DNA from: Ananas comosus
Taxonomy: Eukaryota; Streptophyta; Magnoliopsida; Poales; Bromeliaceae
Assembly (NCBI RefSeq): GCF_001540865.1
Contig: NC_033635.1
Location: forward strand, 8,316,661 to 8,380,660
Reading direction: 5' to 3'
DNA length: 64,000 bases
The translations under genes and the position numbers were made by a program. Position 1 is the first letter of the stretch; each line of letters starts with the position of its first letter. Below, piece after piece: positions 1 through 11,217 of this stretch. Under the pieces are notes generated by a model, which saw only the letters and a list, made by a program, of their open reading frames with translations, had not been told where the DNA came from and did not search any database.

Positions 1-97
1 CGGAACACTGTCAACGACCCTCCACAAAATGTGGGAAAGATCAGAACACGAAACAAACACTCGAACCTTGCAATTTGCAAAGGTCCAGTGCGTCACA
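1..97 (-). mobile_element. Truncated LTR start, related to LTR family C
   Basis: Read on the minus strand this begins TGTGACGCACTGGACC and continues with a TTTGCAAATTGCAAGG stretch. It is clearly similar to the start of the LTR at 24159. It runs off the left edge of the window, so only the first ~97 bp of the LTR are visible. It abuts a fragment of LTR family B at 98, which suggests this element inserted into LTR B. The target duplication cannot be checked because the other end is outside. Confidence 0.6.
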
Positions 98-147
98 TGT
101 TTTGACCCTAGTTATTTGATTTTTGCTTGTTAGAGCCTAATTCAGCT
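98..147 (+). mobile_element. Left fragment of an old family B LTR (host site of element A)
   Basis: The 50 bp immediately left of element A resemble the reverse complement of about 18867-18915 in the family B LTR (shared GCTTG-AGAGCCT-ATT-AGCT pattern). The sequence right of element A (16161 onward) continues the same LTR. The fragment is diverged with many C-to-T type changes. It shows that element A landed inside a pre-existing B LTR. Confidence 0.6.
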
Positions 148-345
148 TGTAACGCACTGAATCTTTACAAATTGTGAGGTCCGAGTGTTTATCCCGTGAT
201 TCTAGTTTTTTCAGATATCTTGGAGGGTCGTTGGCAGTGGTCCGACCTATGGCTTGTATCTCGAGAATTATAGTATTTTAAGTAGCGCTAAAGTCGCCAA
301 AATGGAGGACTTAGGCTGCTCTCGGGTTGCCATAACCAGGGTGGT

Positions 346-483
346 GTACCGGTACGCCTTGATGGCTGTACCGGTACGGGCCCTCGGCTTGTACTGGTAC
401 ACGATCGGCTACCCCGCCAACTCGAGGCTCGGGTCTGTGCGTACGGGGGTGGTGTACCGGTACACTTCCCCGTGTACCGGTAC
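346..483 (+). promoter_or_regulatory. Cluster of GTACCGGTAC palindromes in the U3 of LTR A
   Basis: Perfect 10-bp palindromes GTACCGGTAC lie at 346-355, 368-377, 454-463 and 474-483, with a one-base variant GTACTGGTAC at 391-400. The 3' LTR has the same cluster (about 11415-11578), partly mutated. The cluster is ~250 bp upstream of the TATA-like box. A role as repeated enhancer or repressor binding site is inferred. Confidence 0.55.
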
Positions 484-729
484 GCGGTCCAGACTGCAGT
501 GTGGAGATTCTGGAGGGGTGTTTTTGCTTTTGTAGCAACCTTATAACAGCACCCACGCTCCTTAGGGCTACCCCTGAGCTGAGGACTATGGAGAGGAAGG
601 TAAGGGAGCTCCTCTCTCTCCCTTTTTGGAATCCATCTCCATTTTGCTTGGTTTTTAGAGGATTAATCCCTCTTTATGCTTTTTGGTGCATTTCCCACCA
701 TTGGAGAAGCTTGGACCTTGGGTTTGGAG

Positions 730-735
730 TATAAG
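730..735 (+). promoter_or_regulatory. TATA-like box of LTR A
   Basis: TATAAG sits in the middle of the LTR, downstream of the palindrome cluster, as expected for the U3/R promoter. In the 3' LTR the matching position reads TTTGAG (about 11822), so the 3' copy has lost it. Confidence 0.5.
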
Positions 736-2717
736 AGGAGGGAGTTCTCCACACTTGGTGGACTTGGAATCTTGTTTGGAGCTTCTAAAAGGTTAGTAGC
801 AAGTTTCTTTCTTTTAGATTCTTATTTTGGTGCTTTGAGCTAGATGAAACCCTAGATTTGGATTTTAGGTTTTATTTTGGGACTTTTTGATTAGAAGCTT
901 TTAGAGCTAATCTAATGGGATTAGAACCTTGGTTTAGATTGCTTTGGAAGGGATTTAGCTCCCATTTGTGTTTTGGAGGGGATTTTCTACACGATAGGTG
1001 AGATTTTAGTCCCTTATACCTAGTTGGTTAATGTTTGCTCTTATAGTTGTTCGTTTGCTTCGTGTAGCTCACTTTTTGATGTTTCTAGGGTGCTAGGAGC
1101 TTAGTGGACACCTTCGTTGGAGCAAATGAAGGATTGCGCAAACTTCGGTGGGTTTGACCTAGCCTACAATATGAGAAATTCTCATATTCGATGATTTATG
1201 TTTCGTAAAGTAGAAATTCATGCATTTTCATGCCATATATATTTATTGTGAATTTTAGAATGTTTAACATGCCTATGTTATGTGTAATGAATTTTCGGGC
1301 CTCTATGTAGTAGAGAATTTGTATGTGGGACTTGTGCATTGGACTTGGCATTCTATTTGAGACTTGGTATCATGATTCTTATAGTGAAAATGAGCATTGC
1401 TTTCATGCATTTAAATCTATGCCTAATTGAGACACAAAGATTTTAGTAAGCCATAAAGAGGCTTGGGGATTTGTACTACTTTAGAATGATTGAGTTAATG
1501 TCATGAAGGGGCATTGAGCTCGGACTATAAATGAACCTAGTATTAACATAATAAATGGAACATAGAACTTAAATTATGCTTAATTTATAGCAATGCTTAA
1601 GTGTCATAAAGAGGCACTAAGCAAGTGAGTGTTGGAACATCGCATTGAGATATAGAACTAGACCGTTGGGTTACTAGTAGCTATTACCATGTTAGAGACA
1701 TGATGATCGGATACTTGAGACAATGACTTTGCTTGCTTACCATTTGTGTTCATTCGCACATGCTTGTGAGGGTCGCTCCCTACAAGCCGGCACTCCGGAG
1801 TTAGCCTACGCGACTTATGTTCGCTCGTGCGGTATCGAGAAACCTACGGGGTCGGGAGGGATAAACTCATTTCCTTAGTGGGAATGTTGGAGCTACCACC
1901 GACACTTAGGCAGCATAATCTGGACTACACTTGTGTAGGTCCTGAAACAAGATTGAATAATGACTTCAACCCGTAAATGTTAATCACTACAAGATAGGAT
2001 GTAGTAGTTGGATCACTTCGACATGCTTATGGCATAGTGGTGGAACTCGAGACAGGTTTATAGTATACTTGATAATATTACTCATTGCATATTAGTATAC
2101 TTGTTGCCATGATAGAACATTCGAGCTATGTATCGACTTTATTTCATTTTGATAGGATGAATACACATCATGTTATTTTGCAGTATAGTATTTAGCACTT
2201 TTACATACATGCTTTCTTATCCGCATTTCCTTATTGTTGCTTTTGTACTTACCCCTTTTCTTTGGGCCTAGTGGTGCATTGAGCTGAGGTCAGTAATTGC
2301 CCACTGGGAACTATAAATTATAGTTCTCACGCCCCTTGATTTATGTCTTTATTTCAGAGCCTTTTACTCTGGGCGAGGCTAGGGAACGCGGAAAGGGTAT
2401 CGCCTCGAGCTAGCTTGTTGGCGAGGGTCGTTCGATAGGTGGTCTACCTCTCTTTTGCTTTATTTTGGGAGAGGTTGAGAGTTGTACCCATGTATAGAGA
2501 CCACCCCATGTTCGTAGTACTTTGAGATGATTATTGTACTTACTTTCCTTTTCTCTACTTGTTATTTGTATTTAGCTGTTAGTTGCTCTGATATTTCTAG
2601 TAACTTCTTGCTTTCATACCCCTATTGTTGTAGACGCCTTATATGTGCAGGCGTATGGCGGGTCTGTGCACGCACCGGGCGGGCCTATGCCGGGCCCCAG
2701 GACGTGACAGATTAATT

Positions 2718-2730
2718 TGGTATCAGAGCC
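2718..2730 (+). other. Primer binding site of element A (tRNA-Met type)
   Basis: TGGTATCAGAGCC lies 8 bp after the LTR end. It is the usual tRNA-iMet complementary primer site of plant Ty3/gypsy elements. Confidence 0.9.
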
Positions 2731-3071
2731 TAGGGTTGAGTCTTAGGGGACCTAGCAAACCTTAGGCCGGTTGGACTATAGAAAATAGGCTCGTGAGAGA
2801 CGAGGTCTATTCGACTTGTGAGCGAAAGTATCATGATTGGGTATCTTGATAACTCCTAAAGAGATGGAGATGGATCGATGTGAATGACATCTATATCCTT
2901 GTAAGATCACGTTGGCGGCCGACAACGTGATATCAAGGAATAGTAGGAAGTCACTTCATTACTTTCGCATGATTGGGATATTGTAGCAATGAGTAGGGCT
3001 GCGTTAGCATGGGTTGTTTTAACCTGTGCTTGATATGCTTGTTGCAGCTTGTGACGTCGGTGACACCCACG

Positions 3072-3713
3072 ATGGCAGCCGAGGCGACCGAGCCGGGGAA
3101 GCCTGCATCCCCCCGATCCGACGAGATTGGAGAGTTGAGGGAATAGTTGGCCACCTTAGTTGGCGTGGTGGAGCGACAGACAAGTGTAGTGCTACTTCAG
3201 GCCGAAACCTTGCGCCGACAGGATAAGGGAATCAGGCGATTGGAGAGCCTGTTGATCAGACAGACGGCTGACTTTAGGAAGCCCCAGGAGGGTTTGGATC
3301 AAGCATTACCCGCGGGGAAAGGAATGAAAGTTACCGGAGTGGCAAAGAAGACCACTAAGAGCGACAGTTTGCACGTCGGAGAATCATCGAGGAAAGTCAA
3401 GAAGAATCGATCTCGAGGACACGGTTTAGCTGCACGGCGTGGAGGATCTGAGTGTTGCCGGGCCTCGAGCTGCGTGATCTACAGTGGCCGTCACTACAAA
3501 CCGCAGTGCTCGCAGAGACGGGGCAGGTGCTACTCGTGTGGCCAGGCAGGCCACTTTCGACTTGATTGCCCGAGGATTGGCGGGATTGCTGGGACGTCGG
3601 TGCCAACCTCGACCCAAGAGGCACCCAGTGGATGTGTGCCCGCAGCCTTGCTGAAGTTGGATGTGGCGACTGGAAGGGCTACTGCAGGTAGCATGCTTTG
3701 TAGTGCTTTTTGA
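3072..3713 (+). pseudogene. Gag remnant of element A (zinc knuckle kept, capsid core lost)
   Basis: The frame opens at an ATG at 3072 and meets a TAG at 3144-3146, then continues in the same frame to a stop at 3711-3713. The C-terminal part has a retroviral zinc knuckle, CX2CX4HX4C (CYSCGQAGHFRLDC, about 3528-3569). It follows a basic stretch that would normally package RNA. The segment between the N-terminal coiled region (leucine/arginine rich, about 3147-3300) and the knuckle is far shorter than in element C. The capsid core domain (Retrotrans_gag, PF03732) is missing, apparently by internal deletion. The protein would not form particles. Identification as Gag is secure because of the knuckle and its place after the primer site. 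Confidence 0.8.
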
Positions 3714-4454
3714 TTTTCCTTATGGTTGAAGTGATTGCATCATTTGCATCTGTTATTTGATCAGCTACTTGCCGAGTGGCCTGGCATTCCGTCTGATCGC
3801 TGGTTGCGATGACTTTTAGCATTTCTTGAGCTAGGCGGTTGAGTTGTTGGTCATGGGTAGCATGTTCTACTATACCTTGTGGATCTCACGATGATTGCAT
3901 TAGTTGCTTCCCTTGATCGGCTATTCGCCGGATTGTGGGTAGGGACGAACCGTGCCTGGACCGTTTGTGGACTGTGGAGCTTAGGCCCTTGGGCAGGCGT
4001 AGTCAGCTGTCCATGACAGCGGCCCGGTACCTACGGGTAGGGCAGAGTTTTTGGTAGGGGCAGTAGTCCGAGCGTAGACCCGGGAGTGTGGAATGCCACG
4101 TGTTGGACCGTGAGATCAAGATTACACCAAGTGTGTAGTGACCCAACCCGAGGATTTGCTTGCATTGATCCTTTCGATGCATGTGGGATCATTGGTTGGT
4201 CGGGTGTGTCGTTTAGAACACCCTGCCTTGTGATCGGGTTTTGTGCGCCAACAAATGAGTTGGCCTTAGTGTGGAGTTCCGCAAAGTGCCTTGCACCTAT
4301 AGTCTTGCGAGCTGACTTCACTCGCTTTGGGGTTATGAGCACAAAATAGTGCGATTTGGGGATTTAGTTCCGTTGGTTGCGATGATCATCTCCATACCCA
4401 AAATCGGGTAATTAAAAAGGATTTGGGGCCTTGTTGGTCGTTAGTATCTGTTGG
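3714..4454 (+). other. Degenerate internal sequence of element A
   Basis: This is where protease and reverse transcriptase should follow Gag, but I see no DTG protease motif and no long frame. The stretch is probably decayed or replaced internal DNA and ends at the insertion site of solo LTR D. Confidence 0.5.
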
Positions 4455-5689
4455 TCGGGTGTAACCGAACTTCTAATTCATGAAGTTATGATGTATGTTA
4501 GCTTAGAAAGCCATTGGAATCATTCCGGCGAAGTTCGGGAGCATTCGGGTACTTCGGTGCGCATAGGCCGCGAAAACGGAACCCGAAAGGCTACGTTGGA
4601 CCGTGGACTAAATCCGGCATTAGCGTGGATGAAAAGATGATGAAAATATATTTGAAAACATGTTTGGAGAGTCTCGGTTCGATTTGAAATGAATCAGAGA
4701 TCAAACGAGCGAAAACGAGCGAAAACGGAGTGAAAATGGACAAAGGCTGAAAATGCTGCAAAATTGGCTAAGTCTGGAACTTTGGTCCTTCGGGGACCGG
4801 TCTCTCACTGCCTGGGACTGGTCCCAGAGACACGAAAATGCCCAGCTCTGGCTGTTGCAAGAAGAGGCTTGTTGAGGGACTTATTGGCATTTTGTGCATG
4901 GGTTATGAGTATAGAGAGGATTAGAACCTCTCTCTCTCCCTTTCCCTCACCGTATCACCCCAAAAACCCTCCCTCTCTCTCTCTAAAAAGGAAAGGAGAA
5001 GAAAAGAAGGAGAAGAAGAAGAAGGAGAAGGAGAAGAAAAAGGAGGAGAAGGAAGCTAAGAAGAAGGAGCTTCTTCTTTTCATCTTCTTCCTCACCATTG
5101 GATGAGTTTATTGAGGTAAGCTTCTTGGAGCTTTAATGGTAGATCTTTAGGGTTAAATTCTTATACTCTAAAGATGATTTTAGTGGAATCCTAGGATGCT
5201 AAATAGATGGTTAATGCATGATTCATGAAGTTAAATGATGGATTTTGCTATAGTAGTATCTAGGGCTCCAAAAAGGGAGTTTTTGTAAATAGTTAGGTTT
5301 GATCTCAATTAACCCTTTGTAAACCTAATTGGGGAACAAACGAACGCGATGGAACGCTCGGTTTGACAATCCGACGAGTGTACGTGAAGTTATTGACGAA
5401 ACGGTCTGTTTTGGTACAGATAGCCGCAGCACGCAGGATAGACGCCCAAAAATCATGAAAACGGATCTGGAGCATCGTGGTAACGGGGAATAAACTTCAG
5501 AATAGACGAATTGTGGATTGGTGGCCGTTCGGGTGGTCGTGCGAGAGTTCGAGCCGAACCAGATCACGGGTGCCGCGGGAGGCCGATTGCAAGTGACTAC
5601 AAGCAATCGGAACGCGTTAAGAGGTGGGTTGTGTTTACCGAAGCGACTAGGTCGCCTTCATGCCAAAGTGTAGTGTGTTTCACTATTGA

Positions 5690-6060
5690 TGCATGATAAG
5701 AATGTTAAGTAAGAATGTATGATAAGAATGCTAAGTAAGAATGCACCATAATGATGCTAATAAATGCATATAATGGCATGAGCTAGATGCTAAGTAAATG
5801 CATGTGAAGTATGCTAATAAATGTAAGAGCTAAATGCTACATAAGTATGTAAGACATATGCTAGATAAATGCATGAGTTAAATGCCAACTAACATGAGCT
5901 AGATGCATGTTTTAGAAATGGATGCATGATTGAAATGCTAATAAAGAATGCATGAGATATGTGCTAAGTAAGAATGCATGAGTTGTAAGCTAAAGTGTAA
6001 ATCGATGATCATTTGAGAAGAACATAAGTATGTGCATGAGATGCTAAAGAATTTATGCAT
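5690..6060 (+). repeat. Imperfect short repeats within LTR D
   Basis: A string of variants of AATGCTAAGTAAGAATGCAT recurs every ~20-40 bp. It has no coding capacity. Confidence 0.6.
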
Positions 6061-6559
6061 TATTCATATTATGAGAATATGTTAGAATAACATGAAGGTT
6101 GAACTTGAGTCAATGAACTCTAAGTAAAGTAAAGAACTCAATAAATGTGGCACGTAAAGAATCCTAAGTATAAATAACTAGAATGATGAGTGGCATTAAA
6201 CCTAGTGTCATTGAACATAGGTTATTCACGAGTGGCATGTCAAGTATAATTCCTAGGTGTGGACAACTAGAAAAACAAGAACATGAGTGGCATTGAACCT
6301 AGAATCAAGTAAACCTAGGTTGTGAACATAGTGACATGAAATCTAGAGTCAAATGAACCTAGGTGGTAAAGAATATTGGACCTAGTGTTAATGAACCTAG
6401 GCTAAGAAAATAATGACGTTGAACCTAATGTATCAACTTAGGTTGAGTAAAGGCCTGGACCTAGATAGGTCGATACTATAGGGTGAGACCAACCCTTGAG
6501 AGATGTAAAGTGGATTCCGGAATCCCTGCTGCTAGTGCAGCGGCTGCTAGTGCAGCATA

Positions 6560-6760
6560 CAAGCTCGATAGTTCTTGGCCGCGGGCGTATGTGGCATGTT
6601 CCTCTCCCACTGGAAGAACTTCGAAGCTTGTTATTGAGCAAGAATCATGAGCGCTAGGGTGCATGTGGCATGTTCCTCTCCCTATCGGGGATCTCGGCTG
6701 CGGGTGTATGCGGCATGTTTCTCTCCCACCGGGGGATCCCTGAACACGGATGTACGCAGC
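6560..6760 (+). repeat. GC-richer ~55-bp repeats within LTR D
   Basis: Three copies of a unit containing GGCATGTTCCTCTCCC or GGCATGTTTCTCTCCC (about 6592, 6668 and 6711) lie here, with shared CGGGTGTATG-like flanks. They create spurious minus-strand frames. Confidence 0.6.
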
Positions 6761-6959
6761 TCTGGGCAACCCGTTGGGCGATGTGGTTTGTGGATTGATG
6801 GCTGAGGTGCATGTGATAGTTCCTTCACCTCGAGACTGACAGAGCGCGGATTATCCGCATATGATTGACTCAAGACCGAGTCGAGTGGCATAGTTGGCTA
6901 AGGTAAAGTAACCTTAGGTAAGAGTGGCAATGTGTATAATATGGCTAAGGTGTGAGTAC

Positions 6960-7135
6960 CCTTAGAATAAATAATAAAGAATAAAGAAGGGCTAATGCTA
7001 AAGATTGGCAAGTAATAAAGAATAAAGAATAAAGAATAAAGAAGGGTTAATGCTAAAGATTGGCAAGTAATAAAGAATAAAGAAAGGCAAATGTTAAAAA
7101 ATAGCTAGTAAAGTAAAGAATGACTAAGAGTAAAG
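6960..7135 (+). repeat. AATAAAG-rich tandem repeat within LTR D
   Basis: A ~60-bp unit (AATAAAGAA runs, then GCTAAAGATTGGCAAGTAA) is repeated at least twice almost exactly. Shorter AATAAAG runs surround it. Confidence 0.7.
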
Positions 7136-7858
7136 AATGGATAAGAATAAAGTGTAGAAGCAATTAATCTACTTATATGAGTTGCATAATTTACATATTG
7201 CATGTCGTGAGGCAAAAGCATGGTAATGTTAATTAGTTGCATGATTTATGATTTCATATCTATCTATTGGACTAACATGTTGTTTGCCTCCTTTGGACCT
7301 GTTGGTCGAGCTCTTCCCTTGGGTGGCCGTACCCACTGGGAACCATGGAGTTGGTTCTCACCCCACGTTGTTTTGGGGTGTTACAGGTTCACACGGGAGC
7401 GGCGCGGCGGCGCGAGGCAAGGGCGTAGCTCCATAGATAGCGTCCTACCCAGAGACCAGAGATAGTGGTACCCCGAGTTGGCATAGCCTAGGAGTAGTGG
7501 AAAATAAAAGAACAAGATGTATCAAACTTGTGATAAAGTTATAATAACTATGTTAAAGTTAGATTGTATTTGGAAGTAGAAATCAAGGAATCAAATGTGA
7601 TGTAGTCTAAGAATGCAAAAATGTAATATGTGAGATGAATGCTTGTAATAGCAAGTAGATTTATATTTTTGATACTTCCTTATGCAATCTCTGGTTGAAA
7701 TGTGTTCCTGGTTGGAACTTCGTACATTGTATTGATTGCGACGCCTTGAACGTACAGGAGAGACTCTGTCCGCGGTACAGGAAAAACCCTGTCCGTTCGG
7801 CGGTCTGTTGGCGTGCCCGAATCCGACCAAAGAGGCGGGCTCGGGGCGTGACATCGGG

Positions 7859-8460
7859 AATCTTCGCAATAGAGGATATCTTTTGAGCTGTTGTTGTACT
7901 TTCCGACCGAGTCACGAATCGTGATCTCGATGGGCGGGAAGGATTTATCGCTAGTGTGTCGTTTCGTAGAGAAACACTCTCACTTGTTGTGGGACCGATT
8001 GGGTCGTTCCGACTGCATGTCAGCTATCGTGATCTAAATCGAATCACAATTGGGTGTTTGGACCGTTGTTGAGGCTCATTGATATTTTCAGTTAGCCTTG
8101 AATTGTGGGTGTACTCGATAAGATTTGATGCAATCCGAGCATCACCGTTTTGTGTTGGAGTTTGAGGTGGTACCTCAAACGAATTGTTGCTGGGTTGGGA
8201 CATCACGACGGTTATTGTGATGTTGCCCAAGCCTATTGTACGCCGCTAATGTTATGGACTTGCTGAATGATGATTCCAAGTTCTCTGGATGGATTGGTAG
8301 AACCAGTCGCGGATGACAGTGAGTATTTTGGTGAAGATTTGCGAGGATCTAGTGCTGAGACAGTTTGCCGTGAGGGAGGCGTGAGGCCTCACTGTTTGAT
8401 CGAGTGAATTGGAAACTCTGGGGGGGGGGGGGGGGGGGCGGCGCGGGGAATCCAGTTCAG
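7859..8460 (+). other. Degenerate internal sequence of element A after solo LTR D
   Basis: No frame or domain is recognisable. It contains an uninterrupted run of 19 G at 8420-8438. It leads into the duplicated RNase H-flanking block. Confidence 0.5.
8420..8438 (+). repeat. Homopolymer of 19 guanines
   Basis: A single G19 tract is followed by a GC-rich CGGCGCGGGG. It could form a G-quadruplex, or its length may be a sequencing estimate. Confidence 0.8.
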
Positions 8461-9574
8461 TTACCTGATTTCCCTTGCCTGCTTGCTAACGTTGAATTAA
8501 GTCTTTAGTTAGAACGAATACAAAACTGTGGGATTGGCATTTTGATTAAGTCACATCTTGATGACATTGATAGAGAGCTATATTGAATATTGAATGGATC
8601 CCTCTCTATCACTTGAGTTGAGCTCGGTGACTATAGACACATGGAGTATTTGATGCTAAGGAAAGTATTGAGGATGAGAATTCCGAGTGGCTCGTCATGA
8701 GCACTTGAGGGGTCGGCGCTATGCGCCAGTCTATCAAAGATAAGCCCTTGGCTTAAGCTTACGAAGAGGTTATTTGAGGCATCATGTTAGGACTAAGAGA
8801 ATGACCTAAATAGATTAAGCGAGATACTAATCCAGGAACCCCTTTGGAAAAGTGGATTTGAGAGTGTTCTCGAGTGGGGAATTGAGATTGAAATGAAGGC
8901 ATTGTAGTGCAATGCCAATTGGGGAATCGAGTGACCACCTTGATGAATGAGTAGGATGATTCGGAATGAACTACCCTACGCATGATTGGAGTTGGCGGCC
9001 GTAGTCTACCAAGTTACCTATTTCCCTTGCCCGGTTCTTGTACGTGGAATTAAGTTCTTTAGGATAGAACGATATACAAGAACTCATGGGATTGGCATTT
9101 TGATTGATTAGTCACATCTTGATGACATTGATAGAGAGCTATATTGAATATTGAATGGATCCCTCTCTATCACTTGAGTTGAACTCGGTGACTATGGACA
9201 CATGGAGTATTTGATGCTAAGGAAAGTATTGAGGATAAGAATTCCGAGTGGCTCGTCATGAGCACTTGAGGGGTCGGCGCTGTGCGCCAGTCCATCGAAG
9301 ATAAGCCCTTGGCTTAAGCTTACGAAGAGGTTATTTGAGGCATCATGTTAGGACTAAGAGAATGACCTAAATGGATTAAGGGAGATACTAATCCAGGAAC
9401 CCTTTTGGAAAAGTGGATTTGAGAGTGTTCTCGAGTGGGGAATTGAGATTGAAGTGAGGGCATTGTAGTGCAATGCCGATTGGGGAATCGAGTGACCACC
9501 TTGATGAACGAGTAGGATGATTCGGAATGAACTACCCTACGCATGATTGGAGTTGGCGGCCGTAGTCTTCGCAT
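8461..9574 (+). repeat. Tandem duplication (~555 bp) in the pol region of element A
   Basis: Copy 1 (8461-9013) and copy 2 (9014-9574) share almost the whole sequence in order. Each ends in a block encoding the RNase H motif Tyr-Pro-Thr-His-Asp (about 8971 and 9532). The duplicates differ by scattered substitutions and small indels. Neither copy has an open frame. Confidence 0.8.
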
Positions 9575-11164
9575 TAAAGTTATAGCGCCACTACTCATAT
9601 GGCGAGCGGTGTGATGTATTTACGGATTAGGAGAGCTTGAGGTACTTATTTGCTGAAGGAGTTGAACTTGAGGCAGCGCAGATGGGTGGAGGTGGTGGTG
9701 GATGCGCTAAGCAGAATATCGACAGAAAACTTAGCAATGCATGTTGTTTCTCAACCGCAGTTGATCGAGCAGATGAAGCGGTTAGGGTTGGAGGTGATGA
9801 CTCCAGACACACCTTTGAGGTTGATGACCTTGGTAGTGCAACCTGCGCTTTTGGATAGAATCTAGAAAAAAAAAGCAAGCTTCCGATGTGGAGTTGCAAA
9901 TGATTAGAGAAAGATAGTTGATGGTTGCACCGGTGATTTCCTTGTGGATGATCAAGGACTTAAAGTTGCTCTATTGGTGGCCCTAGATGAAAAAGGACGT
10001 TGGCAAGTTTGTAGCTCGTTGTTTAACTTGCCAACAAGTACAGACTGAGCACCGATTACCTGCGAAAAAACTTCAGAGTTTGCCTATTCCCGTGTGAAAA
10101 TAGAAGAAGATCACCATAGATTTCGTGACTGGATTGCCTCGCTCTCAGGCCAGGCATGATGCTATATGGGTGATCGTGGATAAGTTGACGAAGTCGACGC
10201 ATTTCATACCTATTCATACTACTTGGACTGGAGAGAAGCTCGCACAAGTATACTTGGATTAGATAGTGCGACTGCACGGGGTACCTACTTCTATAGTATC
10301 AGATCGAGATCCTCATTTGCATCTCACTTCTGGAGGAGCCTACAGGATGCTTTGAGTACGCGCTTGAATTTCAATACAGCTTTCCACCCTCAGAGTGATG
10401 GGCAGTCAGAGCGCACTATACAAACTCTTGAGGATATGCTTTGAGCCTGCGTGATAGACTTCTGGGGAGGATGGTCGCAGCATCTACCAATGGCGGAGTT
10501 TGCTTATAATAATAGTTATCAAGCAAGCATCAAGATGACATCTTTTGAGGCACTCCATGGACGGAAGCGTAGATCGCCACTTCACTGGAGTGAAGTTGGC
10601 GAGAGATTGGCTTTAGGCCCCGATGTGCTCCAGGAAGCAGAGGACAAGGTTAGTGTTGCTCGGGAGTGACTGTTGACAGCCCAGAGTAGGCAGAAGAGTT
10701 ATGTTGATAGGCGTCGATGAGACTTGGAGTTTCAGATTGGAGACCATGTGTTCTTAAAAGTCTCGCCGACCAGAGGGATTAGAAGATTTGGAATCCGGGG
10801 TAAGTTGAGCCCTCGATTTATTGGACCATATGAGGTTTTAGAGCGTGTAGGCCCGATAGCGTATCGACTTGCCTTACCACCGAACTTATCGGGCGTGCAC
10901 AATGTATTTCATGTATCGGTCCTTCGGAAGTACATCCACGATCCAGCTCATATTTTGGATGCTACACCATTGGAGCTGAGGAAGGATTTGAGTTTTGAGG
11001 AGTAGCCTGTCAGGATTTTTGCTCGCGAGGTGAAGAGGCTGCGGAACCGGGAGATCCCCTATGTAATGGTTCTCTGGAGCAACCACGAGGAGCGTGAGGC
11101 CACGTAAGAGTTGGAGAGCGCACTAGAGGAGCGCTATCCCCATCTTTTTCAGATGGAGGCTTGA
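9529..11164 (+). pseudogene. Pol remnant of element A: RNase H end, integrase, chromodomain-like tail
   Basis: One frame (frame of 9650) gives a recognisable Tekay/Del Pol C-terminus with several TAG/TGA stops (for example before 9868, 10442, 10667 and 11003). A frameshifted RNase H piece (NYPTHD near 9532, DALSR near 9700) is followed by a damaged integrase zinc domain in which CLTCQQ survives. The integrase core has IDFVTGLPRS, DRDPHF and DGQSERTIQTLEDML, i.e. D, D and E positions. A GPYEVLERVGPIAYRLALPP stretch and a chromodomain-like end (WSNHEEREAT) follow. The frame ends at a TGA at 11162-11164, ~40 bp before the polypurine tract. It is non-functional. Confidence 0.85.
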
Positions 11165-11205
11165 GGTACTTTGCTTTTCGAGTTTCGCGGACGAAACTCC
11201 TTTTT

Positions 11206-11217
11206 AGAAGGGGTGAA
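11206..11217 (+). other. Polypurine tract of element A
   Basis: AGAAGGGGTGAA directly precedes the TG of the 3' LTR. It would prime plus-strand DNA synthesis. Confidence 0.75.

Larger units (their letters stand above)
148..2709 (+). repeat. 5' LTR of element A (2562 bp)
   Basis: It is bounded by TG...CA and directly followed by the primer binding site. It matches 11218-16160 once the nested LTR E is removed. It contains the palindrome cluster at 346-483 and a TATA-like box at 730. Compared with the 3' copy it has an extra ~40 bp around 2358-2398. Confidence 0.9.
4460..7853 (+). mobile_element. Solo LTR D (3394 bp) inside element A
   Basis: It starts TGTAACCGAAC and ends GGGGCGTGACA. Identical 5-bp target duplications TCGGG lie at 4455-4459 and 7854-7858. 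No internal retrotransposon sequence lies between, so it is a solo LTR left by LTR-LTR recombination. It carries one perfect and one degenerate ACCGGT palindrome (about 4796 and 4818), a TATA-like TATAG at 4910 and several tandem repeats. Its end (GACGCC...ACAGGAGAGACTC) resembles those of LTRs E, F and G, so all belong to one broad superfamily. Confidence 0.8.

Noticed and set aside
4205..7853. Alternative start of solo LTR D after TCGGG at 4200-4204
   Set aside because: The TCGGG at 4455 is followed by TGTAACC, which fits the TGTAAC/TGTGAC starts of related LTRs better than TGTGTCG.
8760..8983. Minus-strand frames of 74 and 92 codons repeated at 8759 and 9320
   Set aside because: They are antisense shadows of the tandem-duplicated pol-region block; the repeat explains their similarity.
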